64,000 nucleotides of DNA, from contig NZ_VUYU01000001.1 of NCBI RefSeq assembly GCF_011682065.1, positions 248,001 to 312,000 on the forward strand, written 5' to 3'. Source of the stretch: Massilia rubra. Its GTDB lineage: Bacteria; Pseudomonadota; Gammaproteobacteria; Burkholderiales; Burkholderiaceae_D. A program made the translations under genes and the position numbers. Positions 9,045 through 16,467 of the stretch are shown here, piece after piece (positions within the stretch are counted from its first letter, which is position 1; each line of letters opens with the position of its first letter). Below the pieces are notes generated by a model, which was given only the letters and a program-made list of their open reading frames with translations, was not told where the DNA came from and searched no databases.

Positions 9045-9050
9045 TATAAT
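9045..9050 (+). promoter_or_regulatory. Extended -10 promoter of the first hcp gene
   Basis: TGCTATAAT is a perfect extended -10 element, 40 bp before the hcp start. Near-copies (TGTTATAAT, TGCTATAAT) with a following GGCAATTTCGCC-like leader lie before the other two hcp genes. No good -35 box is visible, as is usual for TGn promoters. Confidence 0.65.
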
Positions 9051-9089
9051 CGTAAAAGGCAATTTCGCCTTGCACATATAGAGATCATT

Positions 9090-9581
9090 ATGGCAATTGA
9101 CGTATACCTCCAAATCGAAGGCGTAAAAGGCGAGTCCGCCGATTCCACCCACAAGGACTGGATCGAGTGTGAATCGGTGGCTTGGGCAATTTCGCAGCCA
9201 CGTTCGGCCACTTCCTCGACCGCCGGTGGTCACACCGCCGAGCGCGCTGAGTTGTCGGAAATCAGCATTGTAAAAATCGCCGACCTGGCTTCGCCAGTGC
9301 TGGCGCAACACTGCGCTTCGGGTAAAACCCTGGCAAAAGCGAAGTTCGAATTCTTCCGTGCCGATGGCACGGGCGAGCGCGTGAAGTACTACGAGATCGA
9401 ACTGGAAAACGTACTGATCGGGCACATCGCTCCGAGCGTCGGCGCCGGCAGCATCATGGCTGAAAGCGTTGCACTGAAATTCTCGAAAGTGAAGTGGAAA
9501 TACACGCAACAAAAAATCGGTGGCGGCACTGGCGGCAATACGTCCGGTGGTTGGGACGCGGCGCTCAACAAGGTTGTATAA
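9090..9581 (+). CDS. hcp: Hcp family type VI secretion tube protein, copy 1
   Basis: 163 residues, usual Hcp length. Hcp hexamers stack into the inner tube of the type VI secretion apparatus and can carry small effectors in the lumen. Recognised by MAIDVYLQIEGVKGES, HKDWIECESVAWAISQP, VKYYEIELENVLIG and SVALKFSKVKWKYTQQ. The C-terminus is Gly-rich (GGGTGGNTSGGW). Two more copies at 10786 and 12119 are nearly identical. The sheath and membrane genes of the apparatus are not in this window. An inverted repeat (9583-9609) and a terminator follow. Confidence 0.95.
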   Translation: MAIDVYLQIEGVKGESADSTHKDWIECESVAWAISQPRSATSSTAGGHTAERAELSEISIVKIADLASPVLAQHCASGKTLAKAKFEFFRADGTGERVKYYEIELENVLIGHIAPSVGAGSIMAESVALKFSKVKWKYTQQKIGGGTGGNTSGGWDAALNKVV

Positions 9582-9643
9582 ACGAACGGCGGCCGCTGGT
9601 CGCCGTTCGCGCACCATGCGCACATGCTGCTCATGGTGCAAGC

Positions 9644-9686
9644 AAAAACGCTTGAGGGAGAGTGCATCCTCCTCAAGCGTTTTTTT
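9644..9686. terminator. Bidirectional terminator between hcp copy 1 and the partner gene
   Basis: AAAAACGCTTGAGG pairs with CCTCAAGCGTTTTTTT across a 13-nt loop. It can end transcription from both convergent genes. A similar hairpin occupies the same place in the second module. Confidence 0.85.
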
Positions 9687-10119
9687 ATCGGAGTCCTTCC
9701 GTGGCCGCGCGTTTCAAATCGGCGCACAGCTTTTTCAATTCAGGCCGGCACGAAGACATTGCCAGCACCTGGATTTTTTCCAGGTCGTCGCTATTCAACG
9801 TTCCATTCAAATGCCTCGTTACAAAAGGCTGCAACGCGCGATCTTTCTTGATCAGGTTCGCCAGCGTGGGCAATGTGTCCCAATTGTCGACCAGCCGGCG
9901 CGCCACCGCTTCTGAAATGCCCTCCGAAATGCTGCCGTCGTCGCATTGACCGTATCGCCTGCGTCCCTCGTCGATCTTTTCCCAGCTACCGAGATGATCG
10001 ATCATCGCTTGGGCGGCGTCGGCGTCAGCTCGCGTGCATCTTTTTTTCGCATGGGCGGCCGGGCTAAGGAAAGCGCACAACAGAAGTGCGGCGCCAATCT
10101 TCAAGGCGGCCTTATGCAT
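9685..10119 (-). CDS. Secreted Cys-rich protein, candidate immunity protein of the adjacent L,D-transpeptidase-like effector
   Basis: 144 residues from the chosen start MHKAALK, which gives a clean signal peptide (GAALLLCAFLSPAAHA, then KKRC); a 15-residue upstream extension is possible. The mature part is helical with four Cys (KKRC, YGQC, SSC, KLC) and SWEKIDEGRRRYGQCDDG. Its start lies 8 bp inside the end of the preceding gene, so the two are co-translated. A periplasmic partner coupled to a cell-wall enzyme lacking a signal peptide fits an effector/immunity pair. The gene at 11429-11914 is a clear paralogue. No family name recognised; the immunity role is inferred. Confidence 0.75.
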   Translation of the reverse strand: MHKAALKIGAALLLCAFLSPAAHAKKRCTRADADAAQAMIDHLGSWEKIDEGRRRYGQCDDGSISEGISEAVARRLVDNWDTLPTLANLIKKDRALQPFVTRHLNGTLNSDDLEKIQVLAMSSCRPELKKLCADLKRAATEGLR

Positions 10120-10534
10120 GAGCAGGCCTGTTGCGGTGTGGTGCGCAGTGTGTATGCGTGCCACAGTTGTGTTCCACGCGAACCGCAGTGATGGGAGATG
10201 TGCGCATATGGTCCTTGATCACCGCCATTGCTTCGTCTGTGGTGCGAATGCATCCCATAGTCGGATGTTGCGGGCCTGGGTTGGTTCGGTAATGAAGCCG
10301 GCCGGAATGCGCGCCGATCCCTTTGTGGCCTGGCACGAAGAAGCGGACGATCCCATGCAAACCATACTTGCCGTTCGCATCCCGGACGTGCGTCATATAG
10401 CTGCGATTGGGAACATGGGGCAATGTGGCGCGACTGTCTACATTGTTATATGCCACCCAAGAGCCGTTCAGCGTCGTGTCGTTATCGTAAAGATGAATCG
10501 GGTGCGTGGCGCCATTACATACCAAAGTAGACAT
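10112..10534 (-). CDS. L,D-transpeptidase-like (YkuD-type motif) protein, candidate type VI cargo effector
   Basis: 140 residues with no signal peptide. The C-terminal half carries GIGAHSGR and, about 16 residues later, HPTMGCIRTTDEAM. This matches the His ... [S/T]HGC-type catalytic arrangement of L,D-transpeptidases, with Met in place of the usual His before GC and Cys in GCIR as nucleophile. Such enzymes act on peptidoglycan in the periplasm, yet this one has no export signal. It sits between two hcp genes and overlaps a secreted partner gene. By analogy with Tlde1-type L,D-transpeptidase effectors it may be delivered inside Hcp tubes. GAGAG about 8 bp before ATG supports the start. Confidence 0.75.
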   Translation of the reverse strand: MSTLVCNGATHPIHLYDNDTTLNGSWVAYNNVDSRATLPHVPNRSYMTHVRDANGKYGLHGIVRFFVPGHKGIGAHSGRLHYRTNPGPQHPTMGCIRTTDEAMAVIKDHMRTSPITAVRVEHNCGTHTHCAPHRNRPAHA

Positions 10535-10560
10535 GTTTTACTCTCATCAGAGTTGACTTA

Positions 10561-10582
10561 ATTGCAATTTGGCAGCATAGCA
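10561..10582 (-). promoter_or_regulatory. Conserved promoter box of the effector/immunity pair
   Basis: ATTGCAATT, 4 nt, then AGCATAGCA on the plus strand (TGCTATGCT, an extended -10 shape, on the minus strand). The same two blocks with the same 4-nt spacing recur at 11940-11961, and both lie 25-26 bp from the start codon they serve. Confidence 0.55.
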
Positions 10583-10741
10583 TAAAATCATCGAAACAAA
10601 CTTCAAATCCCGGCATTGGCGGCCGGCGGGAGCGCGCGTGAGGACCGGTCCAGCGAGGCCAAGGCTGCACGAGCGCTTTCATACGCTTGATTTAACAATT
10701 ATTTTTATGGTAATACATAATTTCAACGTTGCTGCTTTTGT

Positions 10742-10747
10742 TATAAT
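10742..10747 (+). promoter_or_regulatory. Extended -10 promoter of hcp copy 2
   Basis: TGTTATAAT before a GGCAATTCCGCC leader. It has the same layout as the promoters of the first and third hcp copies. Confidence 0.6.
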
Positions 10748-10785
10748 AGTGAAAGGCAATTCCGCCCTGACCTTAGGAAACTACT

Positions 10786-11277
10786 ATGGCAATTGACGTA
10801 TACCTCCAAATCGACGGCATCAAAGGCGAGTCGGCCGATTCTGGCCACAAGGATTGGATCGAGTGCGAATCCGTCGCTTGGGCTGTCTCGCAGCCACGTT
10901 CGGCAACTTCCTCGACCGCTGGTGGTCACACCGCCGAGCGCGCCGAATTGTCGGAAATTAGCTTTGTCAAGATCGCCGACCTGGCCTCGCCTTTGCTCGC
11001 GCAAAACTGCGCTTCCGGTAAAACCCTGGCAAAAGCGAAGCTCGAATTCTGGCGCGCGGATGGCGCCGGCGAACGTATCAAATACTACGAAATCGAACTG
11101 GAAAACGTTCTGATCGGCCACGTGGCGCCAAGCGTTGGCGCTGGCAGCGTGATGACCGAAAGCGTCGCCCTGAAATTCTCGAAGGTGAAGTGGAAATACA
11201 CCCAACAGAAAATCAGCGGTGGCGCCGGCGGCAATACGTCCGGCGGTTGGGACGCGGCGCTCAACAAGGTTGTATAA
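10786..11277 (+). CDS. hcp: Hcp family type VI secretion tube protein, copy 2
   Basis: 163 residues, differing from copy 1 at a small number of positions (for example IDGIKGESADSGHKD at the N-terminus and KISGGAGG near the C-terminus). All Hcp hallmarks are kept. AGGA precedes the start. Divergent from the candidate effector gene and convergent with the orphan partner gene, so it sits in the second of three hcp modules. Confidence 0.95.
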   Translation: MAIDVYLQIDGIKGESADSGHKDWIECESVAWAVSQPRSATSSTAGGHTAERAELSEISFVKIADLASPLLAQNCASGKTLAKAKLEFWRADGAGERIKYYEIELENVLIGHVAPSVGAGSVMTESVALKFSKVKWKYTQQKISGGAGGNTSGGWDAALNKVV

Positions 11278-11341
11278 GAGGGCGGCGGCCTAGTCGCTGC
11301 CGTTCGCCGCACCGGGGCGGATACCGCCCACGGTGCACAGC

Positions 11342-11383
11342 AAAAACGCTTGCGCGAGAGTCATTCTCCGCAAGCGTTTTTTT
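11342..11383. terminator. Bidirectional terminator between hcp copy 2 and the orphan partner gene
   Basis: AAAAACGCTTGCG pairs with CGCAAGCGTTTTTTT. It occupies the same position as the hairpin at 9644-9686 and starts with the same bases, so it belongs to the duplicated module. Confidence 0.85.
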
Positions 11384-11428
11384 ATCCGAGGGCCTCTGCG
11401 GCCGCCTGGCTGACGCTCCTCGCGTTCT

Positions 11429-11914
11429 TTACTTGAATGCGTCCGCCGCCCTTTTTTTCAGTTCCGCACACAGCCTTTTCAAGCCCGCCGGACACGACGA
11501 CGTTGCCTGTACCTGGATTCTGTTTACTTCTCTGTCATTGAGGGTGCTGTCCACATGCCCCAGCACGAAGGGCTTGAGCGCGCGATCGCGCTCGATCAAT
11601 TTTGCCAGTTCAGGCAGTGACTCCCAACGGTCCGCCAACTGCAATGCGATCGCTTCCGACAGGAGTTCGGCAGGACCGCCATCGTCGCAGTGACCGTATT
11701 GTTTGCGTAACTGGTCGACCTTTTCCCAGCTGTCGAGGTGATCGACCATGGCTTCGAAGGCGTCCGCCTGCTTTTCGGTGCATTTTTTCGCATGGGCGGC
11801 CGGAATCAGGCAAGCGCACAGCAGTACAGTGGCCGCCATGCCCAGCGCACGCCGGTGGGCGAAGGGCGCCGTCAATGTGCCCATTGGCGTATCGTTGTTT
11901 GCCAGGATAGTCAT
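11429..11914 (-). CDS. Secreted Cys-rich protein, paralogue of the candidate immunity protein, without an effector gene
   Basis: 161 residues from the chosen ATG; starts at 11932 and 11884 are also possible. The mature part aligns along its whole length with the protein at 9685-10119: KKC, DHLDSWEKVD, YGHCDDG, DRALKPFV, SSC, LKRLCAELK, with all four Cys kept. The N-terminus differs: MTILANNDTPMGTLTAPF precedes the HRRALG signal peptide. The chosen ATG lies 25 bp from a promoter box identical in layout to the one before the effector at 10534. It therefore occupies the effector's start position. The effector itself is absent here. Confidence 0.75.
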   Translation of the reverse strand: MTILANNDTPMGTLTAPFAHRRALGMAATVLLCACLIPAAHAKKCTEKQADAFEAMVDHLDSWEKVDQLRKQYGHCDDGGPAELLSEAIALQLADRWESLPELAKLIERDRALKPFVLGHVDSTLNDREVNRIQVQATSSCPAGLKRLCAELKKRAADAFK

Positions 11915-11939
11915 CGTTTTACCAGTTATCATTATACAT

Positions 11940-11961
11940 ATTGCAATTTTTTAGCATAGCA
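11940..11961 (-). promoter_or_regulatory. Second copy of the effector/immunity promoter box
   Basis: ATTGCAATT, 4 nt, AGCATAGCA, as at 10561-10582, with a GTAAAAC segment just before the start codon in both copies. Confidence 0.55.
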
Positions 11962-12077
11962 TGCGCCAGCCCGATCCTCCAAGCGAATGCCCGGCAGCGG
12001 CATGTGTGGCGATCGGCCTGCGCATATTTAACAGTTAATCATCAGGTTACCAATTAAATCAACATTAATTATCTTGC

Positions 12078-12083
12078 TATAAT
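12078..12083 (+). promoter_or_regulatory. Extended -10 promoter of hcp copy 3
   Basis: TGCTATAAT, identical to the first hcp promoter element, 36 bp before the start. It is followed by GGCGATTTCGCC. Confidence 0.6.
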
Positions 12084-12118
12084 AAAGGCGGCGATTTCGC
12101 CTTTTTCCGGGAGCTCTT

Positions 12119-12610
12119 ATGGCAATTGACGTTTACCTCCAAATCGACGGCATCAAAGGCGAGTCCGCCGATTCCACGCACAAGGATTGGATCGAGTGCG
12201 AATCTGTCGCGTGGGCTGTTTCGCAGCCACGTTCCGCGACTTCCTCGACCGCCGGCGGCCACACCGCCGAGCGCGCCGAATTGTCGGAAATTAGCTTTGT
12301 CAAAATCGCCGACCTGGCCTCGCCTTTGCTCGCGCAAAACTGCGCTTCGGGCAAGACGCTGCCAAAAGCGAAGTTTGAATTCTGGCGTGCCGATGGCGCC
12401 GGCGAACGGATCAAGTATTACGAGATCGAACTGGAAAACGTGCTGGTCGGGCACGTGGCGCCGAGCGTTGGCGCTGGCAGCATCATGACTGAAAGCGTGG
12501 CCCTGAAATTCTCGAAGGTGAAGTGGAAGTACGTCCAGCAAAAAATCGGCGGTGGCGCCGGCGGCAACACGTCCGGCGGCTGGGACGCGGCAGCCAATAA
12601 AGTGGTCTGA
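12119..12610 (+). CDS. hcp: Hcp family type VI secretion tube protein, copy 3
   Basis: 163 residues, nearly identical to copies 1 and 2; variants include TLPKAKFEFW, KWKYVQQK and the C-terminal DAAANKVV. GGGAG precedes the start. A GC-rich hairpin terminator follows, and then a small secreted protein on the same strand rather than an opposed partner gene. Confidence 0.95.
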   Translation: MAIDVYLQIDGIKGESADSTHKDWIECESVAWAVSQPRSATSSTAGGHTAERAELSEISFVKIADLASPLLAQNCASGKTLPKAKFEFWRADGAGERIKYYEIELENVLVGHVAPSVGAGSIMTESVALKFSKVKWKYVQQKIGGGAGGNTSGGWDAAANKVV

Positions 12611-12615
12611 CGCAG

Positions 12616-12638
12616 GGGCGGCCGCTGGCCGCCCTTTT
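12616..12638 (+). terminator. Terminator after hcp copy 3
   Basis: GGGCGGCC and GGCCGCCC pair around a 3-nt loop and are followed by TTTT. Confidence 0.75.
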
Positions 12639-12685
12639 ACTTTCACGACACCCCAGATCGACCTTATCCTGATGCATGAGCCGGA

Positions 12686-13060
12686 ATGAAGAATATCCTT
12701 ATATTGCTGTCGCTTGCGACCGGCTTGGTTTCACACGCCAGCGCCGCCGAGAAAGAGCCTTGGGAAGGTCCTTACAAGCCGCTCAAGGGCGAGTACCTGG
12801 TTTACAGTGGCACCCTGGGCGAGCGGCAGCCTCCGACCCGCAATGACAGCAAGGTGTCGATCCGGGTCGAAGGCAAGGTGGCAAAAGACCTGTTCGATGC
12901 GATGCACCCGGATGAAAAGAACAAGTGCACGACCGAACCGGGGTACCGCGAGCGGAACAAGGATGGCGTGTCGTGCTTCTATTATCCGGACAGTGGTTAC
13001 GCTTGCTATTTCGGATTCGATTTGCGCACCGGTAAAAGCATCGGCGGCGCCAGCTGCTAG
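12686..13060 (+). CDS. Small secreted protein, unknown, linked to hcp copy 3
   Basis: 124 residues. Signal peptide MKNILILLSLATGLVSHASA. The mature part of about 104 residues is polar, with four Cys (NKC, VSC, YAC, and a C-terminal Cys) and a closing YFGFDLRTGKSIGGASC. No family recognised. Its place after an hcp gene, as a lone periplasmic protein, is like the orphan partner in module 2, so an immunity role is possible. It could equally be an unrelated envelope protein. Confidence 0.65.
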   Translation: MKNILILLSLATGLVSHASAAEKEPWEGPYKPLKGEYLVYSGTLGERQPPTRNDSKVSIRVEGKVAKDLFDAMHPDEKNKCTTEPGYRERNKDGVSCFYYPDSGYACYFGFDLRTGKSIGGASC

Positions 13061-13101
13061 CGCGTTCGATCCGCCGCAGCGGATGAACGACAGCCGCGCA
13101 A

Positions 13102-14565
13102 CTACATCAGGATCACGTCGTACTGCTCCTGGTGGTACGCGGTCTCGACCTGCAGCGAAATCTGCTTGCCGATAAAATCCCCCAGCATCGCCAGGTGCTG
13201 CGACTCCTCTTCCAGGAACAGGTCCACCACCTCTTGCGAGGCCAGGATGCGGAACTCGCGCGGATTGAATTGCTTCGCTTCGCGCATCAACTCGCGCAGG
13301 ATCTCGTAGCAGATCGTGCGGCTGGTTTTTACCTGGCCCTTGCCGGCGCAGGCCGGGCAGGGCTCGCACAGGATGTGCGCGAGCGACTCGCGCGTGCGCT
13401 TCCTCGTCATTTCCACCAGTCCCAGCGCCGAAAAATTCGACACCGATACCTTGGTGCGGTCGCGCGACAAGGTCTTTTTCAACTCCTGCAGCACCGCGTG
13501 CCGGTGCTCGTTGTTGTCCATGTCGATGAAGTCGAGGATGATGATCCCGCCCAGGTTACGCAGCCGCAGCTGGCGCGCGATCGCATGCGCCGCTTCCAGG
13601 TTGGTCTTGAAAATGGTATCGGCAAAATTGCGCCCGCCCACAAAGCCGCCGGTATTCACATCGATGGTCGTCATGGCCTCGGTCTGGTCGACGATCAGGT
13701 AGCCGCCCGATTTGAGGTCCACGCGCCGTCCCAGCGCGCGCAGGATCTCTTCTTCCACGCCGTACAGGTCGAACAGCGGGCGCTCGCCCGTGTAGTGCTG
13801 CAAGCGCGTGAGCACCGTCGGCGTGTAGGCTTTGGCAAATTCGACCAGCATGGCGTGGTTCTCGCGCGAGTCGACCTGGATGGTGGCCGTTTCGTCGTGC
13901 ACGAAGTCGCGCAGCACGCGCTGGGCCAGGCTCAGGTCCTGGTACAGCAGGCTGGTGGCGGGGCGCGTCTTGGCGCCGTGCAGAATCGCGCTCCAGGTCT
14001 TGCGCAGGTAGTCCACATCGGCCGCCAGGTCGCTGTCGGACGCTTCCTCGGCCATGGTGCGCACGATGTAGCCGCCTTTTTCCTCGGCCGGCAGCAGGCT
14101 GTGAAGGCGCGTGCGCAGCAGTTCGCGCTCGGACTCCTTTTCGATCTTTTGCGAGATGCCGATATGGCTGTCCTGCGGCAGGTATACCAGCATGCGCCCG
14201 GCGATCGAAATCTGGGTCGACAGGCGCGCGCCCTTGGTGCCGATCGGGTCCTTGATCACCTGCACCGTCAGCACCTGGCCGTCGAACAGGATCTTCTCGA
14301 TCGGGGTCGGCGCCACGCTCGGGCCTTCGTGGGTGCGCGCTTCCCAGATGTCGGCCACGTGCAAAAAGGCCGCGCGTTCGAGGCCGATGTCGATAAAGGC
14401 CGACTGCATCCCCGGCAGCACGCGCACCACCTTGCCCGAGTAGACGTTGCCGGCCAGCCCGCGCGTGAGGGTGCGCTCGATGTGCAGTTCCTGCACGGCG
14501 CCTTGCAGGATGAGCGCCACGCGCGTCTCCTGCGGAGTGATGTTGATCAGGATGTCTTCGTTCAT
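13102..14565 (-). CDS. rng: Ribonuclease G
   Basis: 487 residues, the usual RNase G length and without the long RNase E tail. An endoribonuclease for 16S rRNA 5' maturation and mRNA decay. An S1 RNA-binding domain lies near residues 38-120 (GNVYSGKVVRVLPGMQSAFIDIG). The catalytic Asp residues are in TIDVNTGGFVGG and ILDFIDMDN. The zinc-link Cys are in CEPCPACAGKG. It lies directly downstream of maf, the same pairing as in many proteobacteria. Confidence 0.97.
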   Translation of the reverse strand: MNEDILINITPQETRVALILQGAVQELHIERTLTRGLAGNVYSGKVVRVLPGMQSAFIDIGLERAAFLHVADIWEARTHEGPSVAPTPIEKILFDGQVLTVQVIKDPIGTKGARLSTQISIAGRMLVYLPQDSHIGISQKIEKESERELLRTRLHSLLPAEEKGGYIVRTMAEEASDSDLAADVDYLRKTWSAILHGAKTRPATSLLYQDLSLAQRVLRDFVHDETATIQVDSRENHAMLVEFAKAYTPTVLTRLQHYTGERPLFDLYGVEEEILRALGRRVDLKSGGYLIVDQTEAMTTIDVNTGGFVGGRNFADTIFKTNLEAAHAIARQLRLRNLGGIIILDFIDMDNNEHRHAVLQELKKTLSRDRTKVSVSNFSALGLVEMTRKRTRESLAHILCEPCPACAGKGQVKTSRTICYEILRELMREAKQFNPREFRILASQEVVDLFLEEESQHLAMLGDFIGKQISLQVETAYHQEQYDVILM

Positions 14566-14642
14566 GGTTCAGGGCCGCCGTGCAGATGTGAGTGTTAGGG
14601 ACGAGGCCGAGGAGGCGCGACCGGCGCGCGCGCAAACGCGCA

Positions 14643-15263
14643 TCAGGCCAGCGGAATGCCCGCTTCGCGCAGCAGTTGCGCGGTCTCGAACAGCGGCAGT
14701 CCGACGATGCCCGAATGGCTGCCTTCGATATGTTCGACGAACAGCGCGGCCAGGCCTTGCAGGCCGTAGCCGCCGGCCTTGTCGTACGGTTCGGGAGTGG
14801 AGCAGTAGGCCTTGATCGAGGCCGCCGACAGCTTGGCGAAGCGCACCTGCGACACTTGCGTGACCTGGCGCTTCATGTCGGTGTGGTGGACCGCGATGGC
14901 GGTCAGCACCTGGTGCGTGCGGCCGGACAGGCGTTCGAGCATTTCCATGGCCTCGTTGGGCGAGCCGGGTTTGCCGAGGATGGCGCCGTCGATGGTGACG
15001 GTGGTGTCGGCCGCCAGCACCGGACGCAGGGTCAGGCGGCGGTTCTGCACCATGTTCCAGCCGAAGGCCGCTTTTTCGTTGGCCACCCGCGCCACGTAGT
15101 CGATGGCCGCTTCGCCCGGGTGCACCACTTCGGTCACGTCCGGTCCGCGCGGCGTATCGTTGCGCAAGGTGAGCAGCTCGAATTCCACGCCGATCTGGCG
15201 CAGCAATTCGCGCCGGCGCGGGCTTTTCGAGGCAAGGTAGATTTTTCTGTCGATCGGTTTCAT
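14643..15263 (-). CDS. maf: Maf-type nucleoside triphosphate pyrophosphatase (YhdE type)
   Basis: 206 residues from MKPIDRK; the open frame extends further upstream but would run into rlmH. Maf proteins hydrolyse non-canonical or pyrimidine NTPs to NMP and PPi. Seen: ASKSPRRRELL near the N-terminus, PGEAAIDYVARVANEKA, LAADTTVTIDGAILGKP with the catalytic Asp, SGRTHQVLTA, and YDKAGGYGLQG. The dTTP/UTP specificity (YhdE group) is inferred from the SxSPRR loop and the neighbouring rng. Confidence 0.93.
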   Translation of the reverse strand: MKPIDRKIYLASKSPRRRELLRQIGVEFELLTLRNDTPRGPDVTEVVHPGEAAIDYVARVANEKAAFGWNMVQNRRLTLRPVLAADTTVTIDGAILGKPGSPNEAMEMLERLSGRTHQVLTAIAVHHTDMKRQVTQVSQVRFAKLSAASIKAYCSTPEPYDKAGGYGLQGLAALFVEHIEGSHSGIVGLPLFETAQLLREAGIPLA

Positions 15264-15285
15264 CGGATTCCCGCATTCCCTTTTG

Positions 15286-15756
15286 TCAGACGCGATGATA
15301 AGGGTGATTCTGCGTGATCGACCACGCCCTATACAACTGCTCGGCAAGCATAACACGCACGATGCCGTGCGGGAGCGTCATACTGGAAATACGAATCAGC
15401 CCCTCGGCGCGCGCCTTGAGTTCGGGATCGAGGCCGTCGGCCCCGCCGATCAGGAAGACGGTGTCGCGCCCGTCCTGCTGCCATTGCATCAGCTGTTGGG
15501 ACAGGCCCACGCTGGTCAGGTCCTTGCCGCGTTCATCCAACGCGATGATGCGTGCGTTCTTGGGCAGGACCGCTTCGATGCGCTCGCGTTCGAGCGCCAT
15601 GGCGGTGGCCGCCGTCTTGCTGCCGGAACGTTCGACCGGCTTGATTTCCTTGAGCACGATGCGCAATTCAGGCGGCATGCGCTTCGTGTACTCGGAAAAG
15701 CCGGTCTCGATCCAGGCGGGCATCTTGTGGCCGACCGCAGCGATCATGAGCTGCAT
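15286..15756 (-). CDS. rlmH: 23S rRNA (pseudouridine1915-N3)-methyltransferase RlmH
   Basis: 156 residues, full length for this small SPOUT enzyme, which methylates pseudouridine 1915 in helix 69 of 23S rRNA. Seen: [10 protein letters not shown] at the start, [17 protein letters not shown], the SAM-binding knot [10 protein letters not shown], and the C-terminal [17 protein letters not shown]. It follows rsfS by 6 bp and precedes maf by 22 bp. Confidence 0.97.
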   Translation of the reverse strand: MQLMIAAVGHKMPAWIETGFSEYTKRMPPELRIVLKEIKPVERSGSKTAATAMALERERIEAVLPKNARIIALDERGKDLTSVGLSQQLMQWQQDGRDTVFLIGGADGLDPELKARAEGLIRISSMTLPHGIVRVMLAEQLYRAWSITQNHPYHRV

Positions 15757-15762
15757 CGATGC

Positions 15763-16467
15763 TTACTCTGCGTCTTTTTTGGCGACGCGCTTGATGACTT
15801 TCTTGACCGGCACGGCGTCGGCCGGGGCTTTCGGGGCCTTGACGGCGGCGGCGCGTTTCGGCGGCAGTGCCTTGAGGGCCTTGACGGCGGCTTCTTCGGT
15901 CTTGGTCGCGGCGACCTTGACCACTTTGCCGACGGCTTTCGACGCGGCTTTTTTGGCTGGCGCTTTTTTGGCGGCGGCTGTGGTCTTGGCGGCGGCGGCT
16001 TTTTTGGCGGCTGGTTTGCGCTCGTTGACCGGCTTGACTTCAGGCGCTTCCTGGGTCGAGGCCAGGTGCTTCGACTTCGGCTTGACTTCGGCCGCTTCGG
16101 CCGCTTCCACGGTGCCCTTGCGCTTGGCCGCGCCGAGCTTGACCGGCTTGTCGCCCCAGATTTCTTCGAGACGGTAGTACTGGCGGATCGCCGGCTGCAT
16201 GATGTGGACGATCATGTCGCCCAGATCGACCAGGACCCATTCGCCGGTGTCTTCGCCTTCGATGCCGATCACGTCGCCGCCGGCTGCCTTGACCTTGTCG
16301 CGCACGGAGGCGGCCAGCGCCTTGGTCTGACGGTTGGAGGTGCCGGAAACGACGGCGATGCGGTCAAAGAGGCTGGTCAGGTGAACGGTATCGAACACGG
16401 TAATGTCCTGGCCCTTCACGTCTTCGAGGGCGTCGACGACGAGGGTCTGCAGTTTTTTAATATCCAT
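15763..16467 (-). CDS. rsfS: Ribosomal silencing factor RsfS with a long Lys/Ala-rich tail
   Basis: 234 residues. The first about 115 are a standard RsfS domain ([55 protein letters not shown]), which binds uL14 and blocks subunit joining. The remaining about 120 residues are a histone-H1-like tail of Lys, Ala and Pro (AAKKAAAAKTTAAAKKAPAKK and similar); typical RsfS proteins are about half this length. The start overlaps the nadD stop by one base (TAATG). Confidence 0.95.
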   Translation of the reverse strand: MDIKKLQTLVVDALEDVKGQDITVFDTVHLTSLFDRIAVVSGTSNRQTKALAASVRDKVKAAGGDVIGIEGEDTGEWVLVDLGDMIVHIMQPAIRQYYRLEEIWGDKPVKLGAAKRKGTVEAAEAAEVKPKSKHLASTQEAPEVKPVNERKPAAKKAAAAKTTAAAKKAPAKKAASKAVGKVVKVAATKTEEAAVKALKALPPKRAAAVKAPKAPADAVPVKKVIKRVAKKDAE

